A stretch of 64,000 bases of DNA from Eikenella exigua (GCF_008805035.1 NZ_CP038018.1:248001-312000); one strand, 5' to 3'; positions 32,950 to 42,098 are shown, counted from the stretch's first letter. Notes: generated by a model not told the origin, from the letters alone. A program made the numbers and translations.

Positions 32950-34293
32950 ATGAAAAGTGAATGGCAAAACCAAAAAATCCTCGTGGCCGGTATGGGCGGC
33001 AGCGGCATTTCCATGCTGGATTTCCTGCGCCGCAAAGGCGCGGCGGTAGCTGCTTATGATGCCGACTTCCCCGCCGTCAAACAGGCCGAACTGCAACAGC
33101 GTTTCCCCGGCCTGGTTTGCCACGCAGGCTACCTGAAAACCGCATTGGCCGAAGGCTTCGACATTCTTGCACTCAGCCCCGGCGTCAGCGAGCGCACGCC
33201 CGAAATCGAAGCCTTCAAACAGGCCGGCGGCCGTGTGTTGGGCGATGTGGAAATCTTGGCACACGAGCTTGCCGGCAAGCGCGACAAAATCATCGCCATC
33301 ACCGGCAGCAATGGTAAAACCACCGTAACCAGCCTGGTCGGCCATTTGTGCCGCGAATGCGGGCTGGATACCGTGGTGGCCGGCAACATCGGTACACCCG
33401 TGCTCGAAGCCTATGAAGACCGGCAGGAGCAGAGCGCCGATGTGTGGGTGCTCGAACTTTCCAGCTTCCAACTGGAAAACACCGACCATTTGAACGCCGC
33501 CGCCGCCGCCGTGCTCAATATTTCCGAAGACCACCTCAACCGCTACGACGACCTGCTCGACTACGCCCACGCCAAAGACAAAATCTTCCGCGGCAGCGGT
33601 GTGCAGGTAATCAATGCCGACGATGCGCTGTGCCGAGCCATGAAACGCAGCGGCCGCGAAGTGCGCCGCTTTTCGCTGCAGCAGGAAACCGATTATTGGT
33701 TTGACGCCGCATCGGGCTACCTGAAACATGGCGCGGAAACTCTGATTGCCGCCGCCGACATTCCGCTGCAAGGCCTGCACAACGCCGCCAACGTGCTGGC
33801 CGCGCTGGCTTTGTGCGAAGCAATCGGCCTGCCGCGCGGGCAGCTGCTGCGCCATGTGCGCACCTTCAAAGGCCTGCCGCACCGCGTGGAAAAAATCGGC
33901 GAGAAAAACGGCGTGGTGTTTATCGACGACAGCAAAGGCACCAATGTGGGCGCCACCGAAGCCGCCATCGCCGGCCTGCAAAGCCCGCTGTTCCTGATTG
34001 CCGGCGGGCAGGGCAAAGGGCAGGATTTCACCCCGCTGAAAAACGTGCTGCCCGGCAAAGCCCGTGCCGTACTGCTCATCGGCGAAGACGCGCCGCAAAT
34101 CCGCCGCGACCTGGCCGGCTGCGGCGTGGAGATGCTAGATTGCGCCAGCCTGCAGGAAGCCGTGCAAACCGCCTACCGCCTGGCCGAGCCCGGCGACATC
34201 GTGCTGCTCAGCCCTGCCTGCGCCAGCTTCGATATGTTTAAAGGCTATGCACACCGCTCGCAGGTGTTTATTGAGGCGTTTGAGGCTTTGTGA
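32950..34293 (+). CDS. murD: UDP-N-acetylmuramoylalanine--D-glutamate ligase
   Basis: MurD adds D-glutamate to UDP-MurNAc-L-alanine. The 447-residue ligase has a Rossmann N-domain (VAGMGGSGISMLDFLRRKG), ALSPGVSERTPEI, the ATP loop ITGSNGKTTVTSL, LELSSFQLE, NISEDHLNRYDD and the C-domain FIDDSKGTNVGATEAAIAGL. The ATG at 32950 has GGAG 7 bases upstream; an ATG at 32938 in the same frame abuts a hairpin and has no good ribosome site. In-frame uptake sequences encode AGYLKTAL and SGYLKHGAE. Confidence 0.97.
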   Translation: MKSEWQNQKILVAGMGGSGISMLDFLRRKGAAVAAYDADFPAVKQAELQQRFPGLVCHAGYLKTALAEGFDILALSPGVSERTPEIEAFKQAGGRVLGDVEILAHELAGKRDKIIAITGSNGKTTVTSLVGHLCRECGLDTVVAGNIGTPVLEAYEDRQEQSADVWVLELSSFQLENTDHLNAAAAAVLNISEDHLNRYDDLLDYAHAKDKIFRGSGVQVINADDALCRAMKRSGREVRRFSLQQETDYWFDAASGYLKHGAETLIAAADIPLQGLHNAANVLAALALCEAIGLPRGQLLRHVRTFKGLPHRVEKIGEKNGVVFIDDSKGTNVGATEAAIAGLQSPLFLIAGGQGKGQDFTPLKNVLPGKARAVLLIGEDAPQIRRDLAGCGVEMLDCASLQEAVQTAYRLAEPGDIVLLSPACASFDMFKGYAHRSQVFIEAFEAL

Positions 34294-34376
34294 TGTTTTC
34301 AGGTAGTCTTTGCTAAGGCCAAAGGGCTACCTGAAACCCTGTTTTATTGATTTTTTGAAGCAACTTGAAGTACCCG

Positions 34377-35531
34377 ATGATTACCGAATCCAAACTCCTC
34401 GACCGCAAAATCCTGCGCCACGGCCACACCATCGATCAATCGCTGCTGTGGCTGGTGGTGCTGATGCTGGGCTTCAGCCTGGTGATGGTGTATTCCGCCT
34501 CTGTGGCCTTTGCCGGGCTGGGCGGCGGCAATAAGTGGGCGTTTCTCATCCGCCAGGCAGCTTATATCAGCGTGGGCGGCGGGGCAGCCTGGGTGGCGTT
34601 TCGGGTGCCGATGCGTACTTGGCAGAAGTATTCGATGGTGTTGCTGGTAATCAGCCTGCTGATGCTGATTGCGGTGCTGCTGGTGGGGCGCGATGTGAAT
34701 GGCGCGCGGCGTTGGATTCCTTTGGGCGTGGCCAATTTGCAGCCGAGCGAATTTTTCAAGCTGGCGGTGATTCTTTATCTTTCCGGCTTTTTCATGCGCC
34801 GTGCCGAAGTGTTGCAGCATTTGAAGAAAGTGTGCTGGGTGGCGTTGCCGGTGGGCTGCGGGCTGGGGCTGATTATGCTGCAGCCGGATTTCGGCTCGTT
34901 TGTGGTGGTGTCGGTGATTAGCGTGGGCTTGCTGTTTTTAGTGGGGCTGCCGTTTCGCTGGTTTATCGTGGTGGTATTGGCCGGCCTGAGCGGCATGGTA
35001 ACGCTGGTGCTGATTTCGCCCTACCGCATGGCGCGTGTGACCGCCTTCCTCGATCCGTGGGCCGATCCGCTGGGCAGCGGCTACCAGCTCACCCATGCGC
35101 TGATGGCCATCGGGCGCGGCGGCTGGACGGGCGTGGGCTTGGGCGCAGGCTTGGAAAAACGCTTCTACCTGCCCGAGGCGCATACCGATTTCATCACCGC
35201 CGTTATCGGCGAGGAATTCGGCTTTCTCGGCATGATGCTGCTCACCGCCTGCTATTTGTGGCTGGTGTGGCGCTCGTTTTCCATCGGCAAAATGGCACGC
35301 GATTTGGAGCAGTTTTTCGGCGCGTTTGTGGCCAGCGGCGTGGGTATCTGGCTGGGCATTCAGAGCTTCTTCAACATTGGTGTGAACATCGGCCTGTTAC
35401 CCACCAAGGGGTTGACTCTGCCGCTGATTTCCTTCGGCGGCTCGGCACTGGTGGCCATGCTGATAGCCATGGCGCTGCTGTTGCGGGTGGATTATGAAAA
35501 TCGGCGCAAAATGCGCGGTTTTGAAGTGTGA
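34377..35531 (+). CDS. ftsW: Septal peptidoglycan glycosyltransferase FtsW
   Basis: FtsW is the SEDS-family polymerase of septal peptidoglycan, working with FtsI. The 384-residue protein has about ten membrane helices; VMVYSASVAFAG, RRWIPLGVANLQPSEFFKLA, ISPYRMARVTAFLDPWADPL, GRGGWTGVGLGAGLEKRFYLPEAHTDF (split into its two motifs) and GLLPTKGLTLPLISFGGSAL are all SEDS signatures. The ATG at 34377 (MITESKLLDRK) was chosen over a TTG four codons upstream. It lies 83 bases after murD and one hairpin half-site. Confidence 0.96.
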   Translation: MITESKLLDRKILRHGHTIDQSLLWLVVLMLGFSLVMVYSASVAFAGLGGGNKWAFLIRQAAYISVGGGAAWVAFRVPMRTWQKYSMVLLVISLLMLIAVLLVGRDVNGARRWIPLGVANLQPSEFFKLAVILYLSGFFMRRAEVLQHLKKVCWVALPVGCGLGLIMLQPDFGSFVVVSVISVGLLFLVGLPFRWFIVVVLAGLSGMVTLVLISPYRMARVTAFLDPWADPLGSGYQLTHALMAIGRGGWTGVGLGAGLEKRFYLPEAHTDFITAVIGEEFGFLGMMLLTACYLWLVWRSFSIGKMARDLEQFFGAFVASGVGIWLGIQSFFNIGVNIGLLPTKGLTLPLISFGGSALVAMLIAMALLLRVDYENRRKMRGFEV

Positions 35532-35541
35532 GGAGCCGAAT

Positions 35542-36612
35542 ATGGGCGTGAAAACCTTTTTGCTGATGGCCGGCGGCACCGGCGGGCATATTTTCCCCGC
35601 GCTGGCGGTGGCCGCCGCGCTGCGCGAACGCGGGCACAAGGTGGTGTGGCTGGGCAGCGAGGGTGCGATGGAAACGCGCATCGTGCCGCAGCACGGTATC
35701 GAAATCGAAACTCTGGCCATTAAAGGCGTGCGCGGCAACGGCCTCAAGCGCAAGCTGATGTTGCCGTTCACACTGTGGCACACCATCCGTGCAGCACGGA
35801 GCATCATTCGCAAGCATCAGGTGGACGGCGCCATCGGCTTTGGCGGCTTCGTGACCGTGCCCGGCGGGGTGGCGGCCAAGCTGTGCGGCGTGCCGCTGGT
35901 GATCCACGAGCAAAATGCCGTGGCCGGGCTTTCCAACCGGATTTTGGCCAAATTGGCCAGCCGCGTGCTGTATGCCTTTCCCAAGGCTTTTGGCGATGAA
36001 AACGGGCTGGTTGGCAACCCCGTGCGTGCCGATATTGCCGCACTGCCCGCGCCCGAAGAGCGGTTTGCTGAGCGTTCAGGTAGCCTGAAGCTGCTGGTTA
36101 CAGGCGGCAGCTTGGGCGCGGATATTCTCAACCGCCTGTTGCCCGAAGCGCTTGCCCTGCTGCCTGCCGAGCAACGCCCAGAAGTGCGCCACCAAAGCGG
36201 GCGCGGCAAGCTGGAAGGATTGCGCCAGCGTTATGATGAAGCCGGCGTGCAGGCCGAATGCAGCGAGTTTATCGATGACATGGCTGCGGCCTACGGCGCG
36301 GCGGATTTGGTGGTGTGCCGCTCCGGCGCGCTCACCATTGCCGAGCTGGCCGCGGCCGGCGTGGGCGCATTGCTCGTGCCCTACCCCTATGCGGTGGACG
36401 ACCACCAAACCGCCAATGCCCGCTTCGTGGCCGCCGGCGAGGCCGGGCTGCTTTTGCCGCAGAGCGAGCTGACGGCGGAGAAACTGGCTTCGGTGCTGGG
36501 CGGCCTCAACCGCGACACTTGCCGCCAATGGGCGCAAAACGCCCGCCAAATGGCCAAACCGGATAGTGCGGCCAAGGTGGCGGAAGCGGCATTGGCAGCA
36601 GTGGGCGGATGA
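35542..36612 (+). CDS. murG: Undecaprenyl-PP-MurNAc-pentapeptide GlcNAc transferase
   Basis: MurG transfers GlcNAc onto lipid I at the cytoplasmic face, making lipid II. The 356-residue GT-B enzyme has the glycine-rich loop LLMAGGTGGHIFPALAVA, GFGGFVTVPGGVAAKL, HEQNAVAGLSNRIL, VTGGSLGADILN and VVCRSGALTIAELAAAGV, then the C-terminal VPYPYAVDDHQTANA. AGGAG lies 6 bases before the ATG at 35542, only 10 bases after the ftsW stop. A truncated uptake sequence encodes RSGSLKLLV. An eikDUS hairpin follows the stop. Confidence 0.97.
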   Translation: MGVKTFLLMAGGTGGHIFPALAVAAALRERGHKVVWLGSEGAMETRIVPQHGIEIETLAIKGVRGNGLKRKLMLPFTLWHTIRAARSIIRKHQVDGAIGFGGFVTVPGGVAAKLCGVPLVIHEQNAVAGLSNRILAKLASRVLYAFPKAFGDENGLVGNPVRADIAALPAPEERFAERSGSLKLLVTGGSLGADILNRLLPEALALLPAEQRPEVRHQSGRGKLEGLRQRYDEAGVQAECSEFIDDMAAAYGAADLVVCRSGALTIAELAAAGVGALLVPYPYAVDDHQTANARFVAAGEAGLLLPQSELTAEKLASVLGGLNRDTCRQWAQNARQMAKPDSAAKVAEAALAAVGG

Positions 36613-36619
36613 TTGGTGT

Positions 36620-36660
36620 GAGGCTACCTGAAAAGCGGTTTTGAAGTTTCAGGTAGCCTC
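36620..36660 (+). terminator. eikDUS hairpin between murG and murC
   Basis: GAGGCTACCTGAAA pairs with its 14-base complement across a 13-base loop within the operon. Probably a partial terminator. Confidence 0.5.
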
Positions 36661-36764
36661 AATCGCAGTATCGGCTTTTCCCGCTTGTGTTGTATCGAAA
36701 AATGTTTATCCGCTATACAATAGCGGTTTTGTCTGCAAAGGCTGCTTGGGAAGCAGTGATAACT

Positions 36765-38162
36765 ATGAAGCAACGAGTAAAACGCATCCATTTCGTCGGC
36801 ATCGGCGGCTCTGGCATGTGCGGCCTGGCCGAGGTGCTGTATAAAGAATTCGACGTATCCGGCTCGGATCAGGCACAAAGCGCGGTAACGCGCCAGCTGG
36901 CCGATATGGGCATCAAGGTGTTCCACGGCCATGCGGCAGAGCATATCGAAGGCGTGGACGTGGTGGTTACCTCCACCGCCATCAAGCCGGATAATCCGGA
37001 AGTGTTGGCTGCCCGCGAGGCAGGCATTCCGGTGATTCCGCGCGCCATGATGCTGGCGGAGATTATGCGCTTCGGCCAGGGCATCGCCATTGCCGGCACG
37101 CACGGCAAAACCACCACCACCAGCCTCACTGCCTCCATCCTCACCGCCGCCGGCCTCGACCCGACCTTTGTGATTGGCGGCAAGCTTACCGCTGCGGGCA
37201 CCAACGCCAAGCTCGGCGGCGGGCAGTATATTGTGGCCGAGGCCGACGAATCAGACGCCTCTTTCCTGTATCTCACGCCCGTGATTACCGTGGTGACCAA
37301 TATCGATACCGACCACATGGACACCTACGATCACAGCGTGGACAAGCTGCACCAGGCCTTTGTGGAATTTGTGCACCGTATGCCGTTCTACGGCAAGGCA
37401 TTTTTGTGTATCGATAGCGAGCATGTGCGCGCCATTTTGCCGGAAATTCAGAAGCCGTTTGCTACCTACGGCTTAGACGAAACCGCCGATATTTACGCCG
37501 ATAATGTGCACAGCGAAGGTGCGCAGATGTGCTTTACCGTGCACCTGAACAAACGCCCGATCGCGCCGTTTGAAGTGCGGTTGAATGCGCCGGGGCGGCA
37601 CAATGTGCTCAATGCGCTGGCTGCCATCGGCGTGGCGCTGGAGTGTGGTGCGGACGTGGAAGCCATTCAGCGCGGCCTGGCCGGTTTCGGCGGCGTGGGG
37701 CGGCGCTTTCAGAGCTACGGCGAAGTCAAGCTGCCGCAAGGCGGCAGCGCCTTGGTGGTCGACGATTACGGCCACCATCCGGTGGAAATGGCCGCCACGC
37801 TCGCCGCCGCCCGCGGCGCCTACCCTGAACGCCGCCTGGTACTGGCATTCCAGCCGCACCGCTATACCCGAACCCGCGATTTGTTTGAAGACTTCGTGCG
37901 CGTGCTGAACACCGCCGATGCAGTAGTGCTCACCGATGTATACGCTGCCGGCGAAGAGCCGATTGTGGCCGCCGACAGCCGTGCACTCACCCGCGCCCTG
38001 CGCGTGGCCGGCAAGCTGGAGCCGATTTACTGCGCCGACGTGGCCGATATGCCCGCCACCCTGCTCAATATGCTGCAAGACGGCGATTTGCTGCTGAATA
38101 TGGGTGCGGGCAGCATCAACAAAGTGCCGCAGGCCCTGCGGGATTTGGCCGCCCATGGGTGA
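36765..38162 (+). CDS. murC: UDP-N-acetylmuramate--L-alanine ligase
   Basis: MurC adds the first residue, L-alanine, to UDP-MurNAc. The 465-residue ligase starts MKQRVKRIHFVGIGGSGMCG (Rossmann domain) and has IAGTHGKTTTTSL as the ATP loop, VAEADESDASFLYL, VTNIDTDHMDTYD and VDDYGHHPVEMAATLAAAR, all family motifs. The upstream in-frame ATG at 36687 adds 26 residues that do not match the family and was rejected. The stop overlaps the next gene's ATG (ATGGGTGA). Confidence 0.97.
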   Translation: MKQRVKRIHFVGIGGSGMCGLAEVLYKEFDVSGSDQAQSAVTRQLADMGIKVFHGHAAEHIEGVDVVVTSTAIKPDNPEVLAAREAGIPVIPRAMMLAEIMRFGQGIAIAGTHGKTTTTSLTASILTAAGLDPTFVIGGKLTAAGTNAKLGGGQYIVAEADESDASFLYLTPVITVVTNIDTDHMDTYDHSVDKLHQAFVEFVHRMPFYGKAFLCIDSEHVRAILPEIQKPFATYGLDETADIYADNVHSEGAQMCFTVHLNKRPIAPFEVRLNAPGRHNVLNALAAIGVALECGADVEAIQRGLAGFGGVGRRFQSYGEVKLPQGGSALVVDDYGHHPVEMAATLAAARGAYPERRLVLAFQPHRYTRTRDLFEDFVRVLNTADAVVLTDVYAAGEEPIVAADSRALTRALRVAGKLEPIYCADVADMPATLLNMLQDGDLLLNMGAGSINKVPQALRDLAAHG

Positions 38163-39201
38163 TTTCCTGAAACGCCGCCGGGAAGCGCGGCAGCGCGCCG
38201 CCGTTTTTTGGCAGAGCTGGCAGTGGGAGCACCCTTGGCAGGCGGGCGGCGGCGTGGCGCTGGTGAACAGCGGCAACTACCTGCTGCATCATTATTTCCC
38301 CGGCGTATTTTTGCAGGCCGTTTCGGATGATGCTGTTGATGCCGGTTCGAAGTTTCAGGTAGCCTTCAGCGGCGGCGGGCGGCTGGAGCCGATGGCCGAC
38401 GCGGTGTTGCTGGCCGAAGCCGCGCCGCCGGGTTTGCCTTTCGGCGTGCAGGCGCTGCTGCGGCGCTGCCCGGCTGCCGAACTGCCGCAGCGCAAGGCCG
38501 GTTTCGGCCAAACGCAGCTTTGCGGCAGCCAGTTTCAGGTAGCCTGTGCGCCGGGCAAAGATGGCCTGGTGCATTTGCAGGTGTTTGTGAACGATAATCC
38601 TGATGGCACGGATGCCGACGACCGCCGGCTGGCGGTGTGGCTGCTTTTGGCTCAGGCCTTGGGGCAGTGGGATTTGAATGTGAAAACCGGCTATGTGGAG
38701 CTGGTGGAACAGCCGCCGCCGGGCGCGCTGCCGCTGGCCGAGCTGCCTGCTGCTTTTGATCAGTTGTGGCGTGCCCAGCTGGGGCACAACGGCGTGTATC
38801 CGGGCGGCGAGGCTGAGTTCCGCGTGTATGGCGCGGAAAACGATGATGGCGAGCCGGCCAAGATTTTGGTGCGCAACGAATCGGCTGCTTCGCTGTTGGG
38901 GCGTGCCGATTTGGCCTGGTGTTTGAGCGTGCGCTGTGAAGTGTACGACGACATGAGCCAGGCTCTGGCGCAGGAATTGGCACACGAGTTTTCCGGCTGC
39001 GTCGGGCAGCACGAGCAGGGTATCCTCACCGCCATGCTGGCTGATGCGGAAAAAGGCGAATACATCGCCTTTGCCATGGTGACCGAGCCGGAAGGATTGT
39101 GGGAAAAGGTGCGGGAAATCACCGCACGTTATGAGCGGCTGGACGCACGGGCCAACTGTGTGTTTGACCCGTCATGGCGGCATTACCGCCTGCAAGGATA
39201 G
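38155..39201 (+). CDS. Unrecognised 348-residue protein, first of a tandem paralogous pair
   Basis: I do not recognise this family. The protein is soluble-looking, acidic and rich in Trp and Leu, with no signal or membrane segment. It aligns by eye with the next gene throughout: FWQSW vs FWTVW, NYLLHHYFPGV vs NNLLHEYCPGV, LGQWDLNVKTGYVELVE vs LGEWDAVVKVGVLDFVD. The strongest block is ILVRNESAASLLGRADLAWC vs VLLRNESANGLLGRADMGWC, with the C-terminus FDPSWRHYRL vs YDPSWRHYRF. It overlaps murC by 8 bases, so it is translated from the dcw message. Two uptake sequences encode FQVAFSG and FQVACAPG. A cytosolic role linked to envelope growth is only inferred from position. Confidence 0.75.
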   Translation: MGDFLKRRREARQRAAVFWQSWQWEHPWQAGGGVALVNSGNYLLHHYFPGVFLQAVSDDAVDAGSKFQVAFSGGGRLEPMADAVLLAEAAPPGLPFGVQALLRRCPAAELPQRKAGFGQTQLCGSQFQVACAPGKDGLVHLQVFVNDNPDGTDADDRRLAVWLLLAQALGQWDLNVKTGYVELVEQPPPGALPLAELPAAFDQLWRAQLGHNGVYPGGEAEFRVYGAENDDGEPAKILVRNESAASLLGRADLAWCLSVRCEVYDDMSQALAQELAHEFSGCVGQHEQGILTAMLADAEKGEYIAFAMVTEPEGLWEKVREITARYERLDARANCVFDPSWRHYRLQG

Positions 39202-39204
39202 AAG

Positions 39205-40251
39205 ATGACAAAATCAGATACCAACGAAGCCGCAGGCCAGCGCAGCCTGAGCGAATGGCAAGATAATGCCCATTGTTTCTGGACGGTGTGGCGGCGCGAA
39301 GAGGCGCGGCTTGCAGCGTTGGAAGTCCCGGTAGCTTTCGTTACCGAGGCCAACAACCTGCTGCACGAATACTGCCCCGGGGTGGTGGTGGAATTGGAAG
39401 GGCCGCCGGCCGCCGGCGCGCTGGTGTTCAGCGCCAACGGCGATTTGGAACACTTTCCGCAAGTGCTGACGCTGATTGCCACGGCAGCGGAATCTACCGA
39501 GCGTTCGGTACTGTGTTTCCGCCAGCGGCTGGGCTCGCCGGAGCAGTTCGCCATCCGCATGGGCGGCGTGGAAATGCAGGCGGCGGATATTTTGGTACGC
39601 TGCGAAGAATGGCGCGGCCTGCCCGCGCTGGACGTGGCTTTTGCCAAGCCGCCCAAGGCAGAAGATTTGGAAGTCGCGCAGCGTCTGGCGCTGATTATGC
39701 TCGACCATGTATTGGGCGAGTGGGATGCGGTGGTGAAAGTGGGCGTACTGGATTTTGTGGATACCGCCCCGCCGGAAGCCGTGCCGCTACACAGGCTACC
39801 TGAAAAATTAGACGAAGTATGGAAAGCCTTGGGGCGCGATGCGCTCTATCCCGAGCCGGAATGGCAATATACCGCCTATCAGCGCGATGAAGACGAAGAA
39901 AACGAACAAGATGCCCTGGTGCTGCTGCGTAATGAATCGGCCAACGGCCTGCTTGGCCGGGCGGATATGGGCTGGTGCGTTTCCGTGCGCTGCGAAATCA
40001 ACGGCGAAGACGCGCTGATGGCGGCCTACCGGCTGCAAGACGAATTCGACGCCGAAGCCTGCCACCAGCAGCAAGGCATCGGCACGATTGCCGTAACCAA
40101 CCTCACGCGGGGTGAGCGCACCATATTTGCCGCTACCGGCGAGCCGGAGCGCCTCATGGCAAAAGCGCAGGCACTGTGCGAGCAGTTTGCCGAACTCAAG
40201 CCGCAGGCCGTGTGCGAATACGACCCGAGCTGGCGGCATTACCGGTTTTAA
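39205..40251 (+). CDS. Unrecognised 348-residue protein, second of a tandem paralogous pair
   Basis: A paralogue of the preceding gene with the same length and order of conserved blocks, starting three bases after its stop. Shared features include the FWxxW motif near residue 25, NNLLHEYCPGV, the block LVLLRNESANGLLGRADMGW, SVRCEING and the terminal CEYDPSWRHYRF. Divergence is high elsewhere, so the duplication is old or the two copies are specialised. One uptake sequence encodes HRLPEKLDE. AAGGATAGAAG precedes the ATG. The family and function are unknown; the pair separates murC from ddl in an otherwise ordered cluster. Confidence 0.75.
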   Translation: MTKSDTNEAAGQRSLSEWQDNAHCFWTVWRREEARLAALEVPVAFVTEANNLLHEYCPGVVVELEGPPAAGALVFSANGDLEHFPQVLTLIATAAESTERSVLCFRQRLGSPEQFAIRMGGVEMQAADILVRCEEWRGLPALDVAFAKPPKAEDLEVAQRLALIMLDHVLGEWDAVVKVGVLDFVDTAPPEAVPLHRLPEKLDEVWKALGRDALYPEPEWQYTAYQRDEDEENEQDALVLLRNESANGLLGRADMGWCVSVRCEINGEDALMAAYRLQDEFDAEACHQQQGIGTIAVTNLTRGERTIFAATGEPERLMAKAQALCEQFAELKPQAVCEYDPSWRHYRF

Positions 40252-40290
40252 GTTTTCAGGTAGCTGAAATAATTATTCTTTCCCTGCCAG

Positions 40291-40340
40291 CCGGTGAGCC
40301 GCAGACAGTATAAAAGTACGGCAAGGCGAGCCAACGCAGC
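40291..40340. repeat. Correia-like core fragment upstream of ddl
   Basis: CCGGTGAGCCGCAGACAGTA, then AGTACGGCAAGGCGAGCCAACG, matches the internal core of the element at 31036-31141. Terminal repeats are not recognisable. Confidence 0.5.
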
Positions 40341-40429
40341 AGGAGGAGATAAGGGGTTGTAGCTATAGCCTTTCAGACGGGCGTTTGATGAGGCTACCTG
40401 AAAGTAGAAGCAAGGAAGAAGCAAAGCAA

Positions 40430-41350
40430 ATGAACAAGCAGTTTGGCAAAGTAGCCGTATTGAATGGCGGATTTTCCAGCGAGCGCGAAGTATCGCTCGA
40501 TAGCGGCGCGGCTGTATTGGCCGCCTTGCAGAGCCGAGGCATCGATGCCCACCGGTTCGATCCGAAAGAGCAAGACATCTTGCAACTGAAGGCGCAGGGT
40601 TTTCAGGTAGCCTTCAACGTGCTGCACGGTACCTACGGCGAAGACGGCACCGTGCAGGCGCTTCTCGATTCCATCGGTATCCCCTACACAGGTTGTGGTA
40701 TGGCCGCCTCCGCGCTGGGTATGGACAAATACCGTTGCAAACTGATTTGGCAGGCGCTTGGCCTGCCTGTGCCAGATTTCGCCGTGCTGCACGACAACAG
40801 CGACTTTGCCGCCGTGGAAGCCGAACTCGGCCTGCCGATGTTTGTGAAACCCGCTGCCGAAGGCAGTAGCGTGGGTGTGGTGAAAGTGAAACAGCCTGGT
40901 GAGTTGCCGAAAGTGTACCGCGAGCTGCGCGAACGCCACCTGCACGGTGAAATCATCGCCGAACGCTTTATCGATGGCGGCGAATACACCTGCGCCGTGC
41001 TCGGCCAACAGGCGCTGCCCAGCATCCGCATCATCCCGGCCACTGAGTTTTACGATTACGACGCCAAGTATTTCCGCGACGACACGGTATACCAATGCCC
41101 CAGCGATCTGGATGCAGCTGGCGAGGCAGAAATCCGCCGCCTGGCCAAAGCTGGTTTTGAAGCCATCGGCGGGCGCGGCTGGGGCCGGGTGGATTTCCTG
41201 CGCAGCCAAAGCGGAAAACTTTATTTGTTGGAAATCAACACCGTGCCTGGTATGACCAGCCACAGCCTGGTGCCGAAAGCCGCCGCGCAAACCGGCCTGG
41301 ATTTTGCCGATTTATGCGTTGAAGTATTGAGCCATGCGACTTTGGGATAA
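40430..41350 (+). CDS. ddl: D-alanine--D-alanine ligase
   Basis: Ddl makes the D-Ala-D-Ala dipeptide used by MurF. The 306-residue ATP-grasp enzyme starts MNKQFGKVAVLNGGFSSERE. It has FNVLHGTYGEDGTVQ, the ATP-binding FVKPAAEGSSVGVVKV, VLGQQALPSIRI, DYDAKYFRDDT and the C-terminal LLEINTVPGMTSHSLVPKAA. AAGGAAG lies upstream of the ATG at 40430; a longer frame from 40385 begins in an uptake sequence and was rejected. One uptake sequence encodes GFQVAFNV. The start of ftsQ overlaps the end by 17 bases. Confidence 0.97.
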   Translation: MNKQFGKVAVLNGGFSSEREVSLDSGAAVLAALQSRGIDAHRFDPKEQDILQLKAQGFQVAFNVLHGTYGEDGTVQALLDSIGIPYTGCGMAASALGMDKYRCKLIWQALGLPVPDFAVLHDNSDFAAVEAELGLPMFVKPAAEGSSVGVVKVKQPGELPKVYRELRERHLHGEIIAERFIDGGEYTCAVLGQQALPSIRIIPATEFYDYDAKYFRDDTVYQCPSDLDAAGEAEIRRLAKAGFEAIGGRGWGRVDFLRSQSGKLYLLEINTVPGMTSHSLVPKAAAQTGLDFADLCVEVLSHATLG

Positions 41351-42089
41351 CGCCGGCGCGCTCAAACGCATCAACAGTAGCCTTTATCTTTTGGCTGCTG
41401 TCGGCCTGATTGCGGCGGCAGTGATGTGGATGATGAATTCGCCGTATTTCCCGGTGAAGCTGGTGAAAATTGACGGTGAATTGCACCGCTTAAGTGCTAC
41501 CCAACTGCAACAAACCGCCCACCGCCACATCCGCGGCAATATATTTAAAGCCGATTTGAATGAAGCACGGCAGGCGTTTGAAACGCTGCCTTGGGTGGCT
41601 AAGGTGGAAGTGCGCCGAATCTGGCCGGATACGGTGCAAATCCGGGTGGAAGAGCGGCAGCCGGTGGCGCGCTGGGAAGGCGGCGGGCTGGTGGATAGCG
41701 AAGGCAAAGGCTTTGATGCCCCCACCGATGAAAACTTTCCCGTATTTGCAGGCGCGCCGGGAATGCGTAAAATTATGGTGGAGGAATTTATGGAGTTCCA
41801 AGCCATCTTGGCGCCGACTAATCTGAAAATCAGCCGTATGGACTACAGTTCGCGCTCCTCGCGGGAGCTGACTTTGGAGAACGGCATCCGGCTGCATCTG
41901 GGGCGTGTCGACGCACAAGATCGCCTGCGCCGTTTTGTGCAGGCATGGCACGAAATCTTGAAAGAACGCGCAGCCGACGTACAATACGTGGATTTGCGCT
42001 ATAAAGACGGCTTTGCCGTGCGCTACAAACAGGGCGCGGCAGATGAAGACAACAACAAGCAACAACCGCTATCAGGCGGGCATGACTGA
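41334..42089 (+). CDS. ftsQ: Cell division protein FtsQ
   Basis: FtsQ is a bitopic inner-membrane protein connecting FtsBL to the divisome. The 251-residue protein has a short cytoplasmic tail, one helix at about residues 16-36 (SLYLLAAVGLIAAAVMWMM), and a POTRA domain beginning PVKLVKIDGELHRLSATQLQ. The beta domain follows with LPWVAKVEVRRIWPDTVQIR and EERQPVARW, the usual FtsQ signature. The hydrophilic tail ends NNKQQPLSGGHD. It overlaps ddl by 17 bases. Confidence 0.94.
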   Translation: MRLWDNAGALKRINSSLYLLAAVGLIAAAVMWMMNSPYFPVKLVKIDGELHRLSATQLQQTAHRHIRGNIFKADLNEARQAFETLPWVAKVEVRRIWPDTVQIRVEERQPVARWEGGGLVDSEGKGFDAPTDENFPVFAGAPGMRKIMVEEFMEFQAILAPTNLKISRMDYSSRSSRELTLENGIRLHLGRVDAQDRLRRFVQAWHEILKERAADVQYVDLRYKDGFAVRYKQGAADEDNNKQQPLSGGHD

Positions 42090-42098
42090 AGCAATTAT

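Noticed and set aside
38155..40251. Assignment of the tandem paralogues to DUF695 or another named domain
   Set aside because: The terminal WRHYR motif is suggestive, but the rest does not fit the pattern I recall, so no family was claimed.
40370..40380. Neisseria-dialect uptake sequence before ddl (TTTCAGACGGG)
   Set aside because: It matches only the 9-base core CCGTCTGAA and not the full 10- or 12-mer; could be chance.
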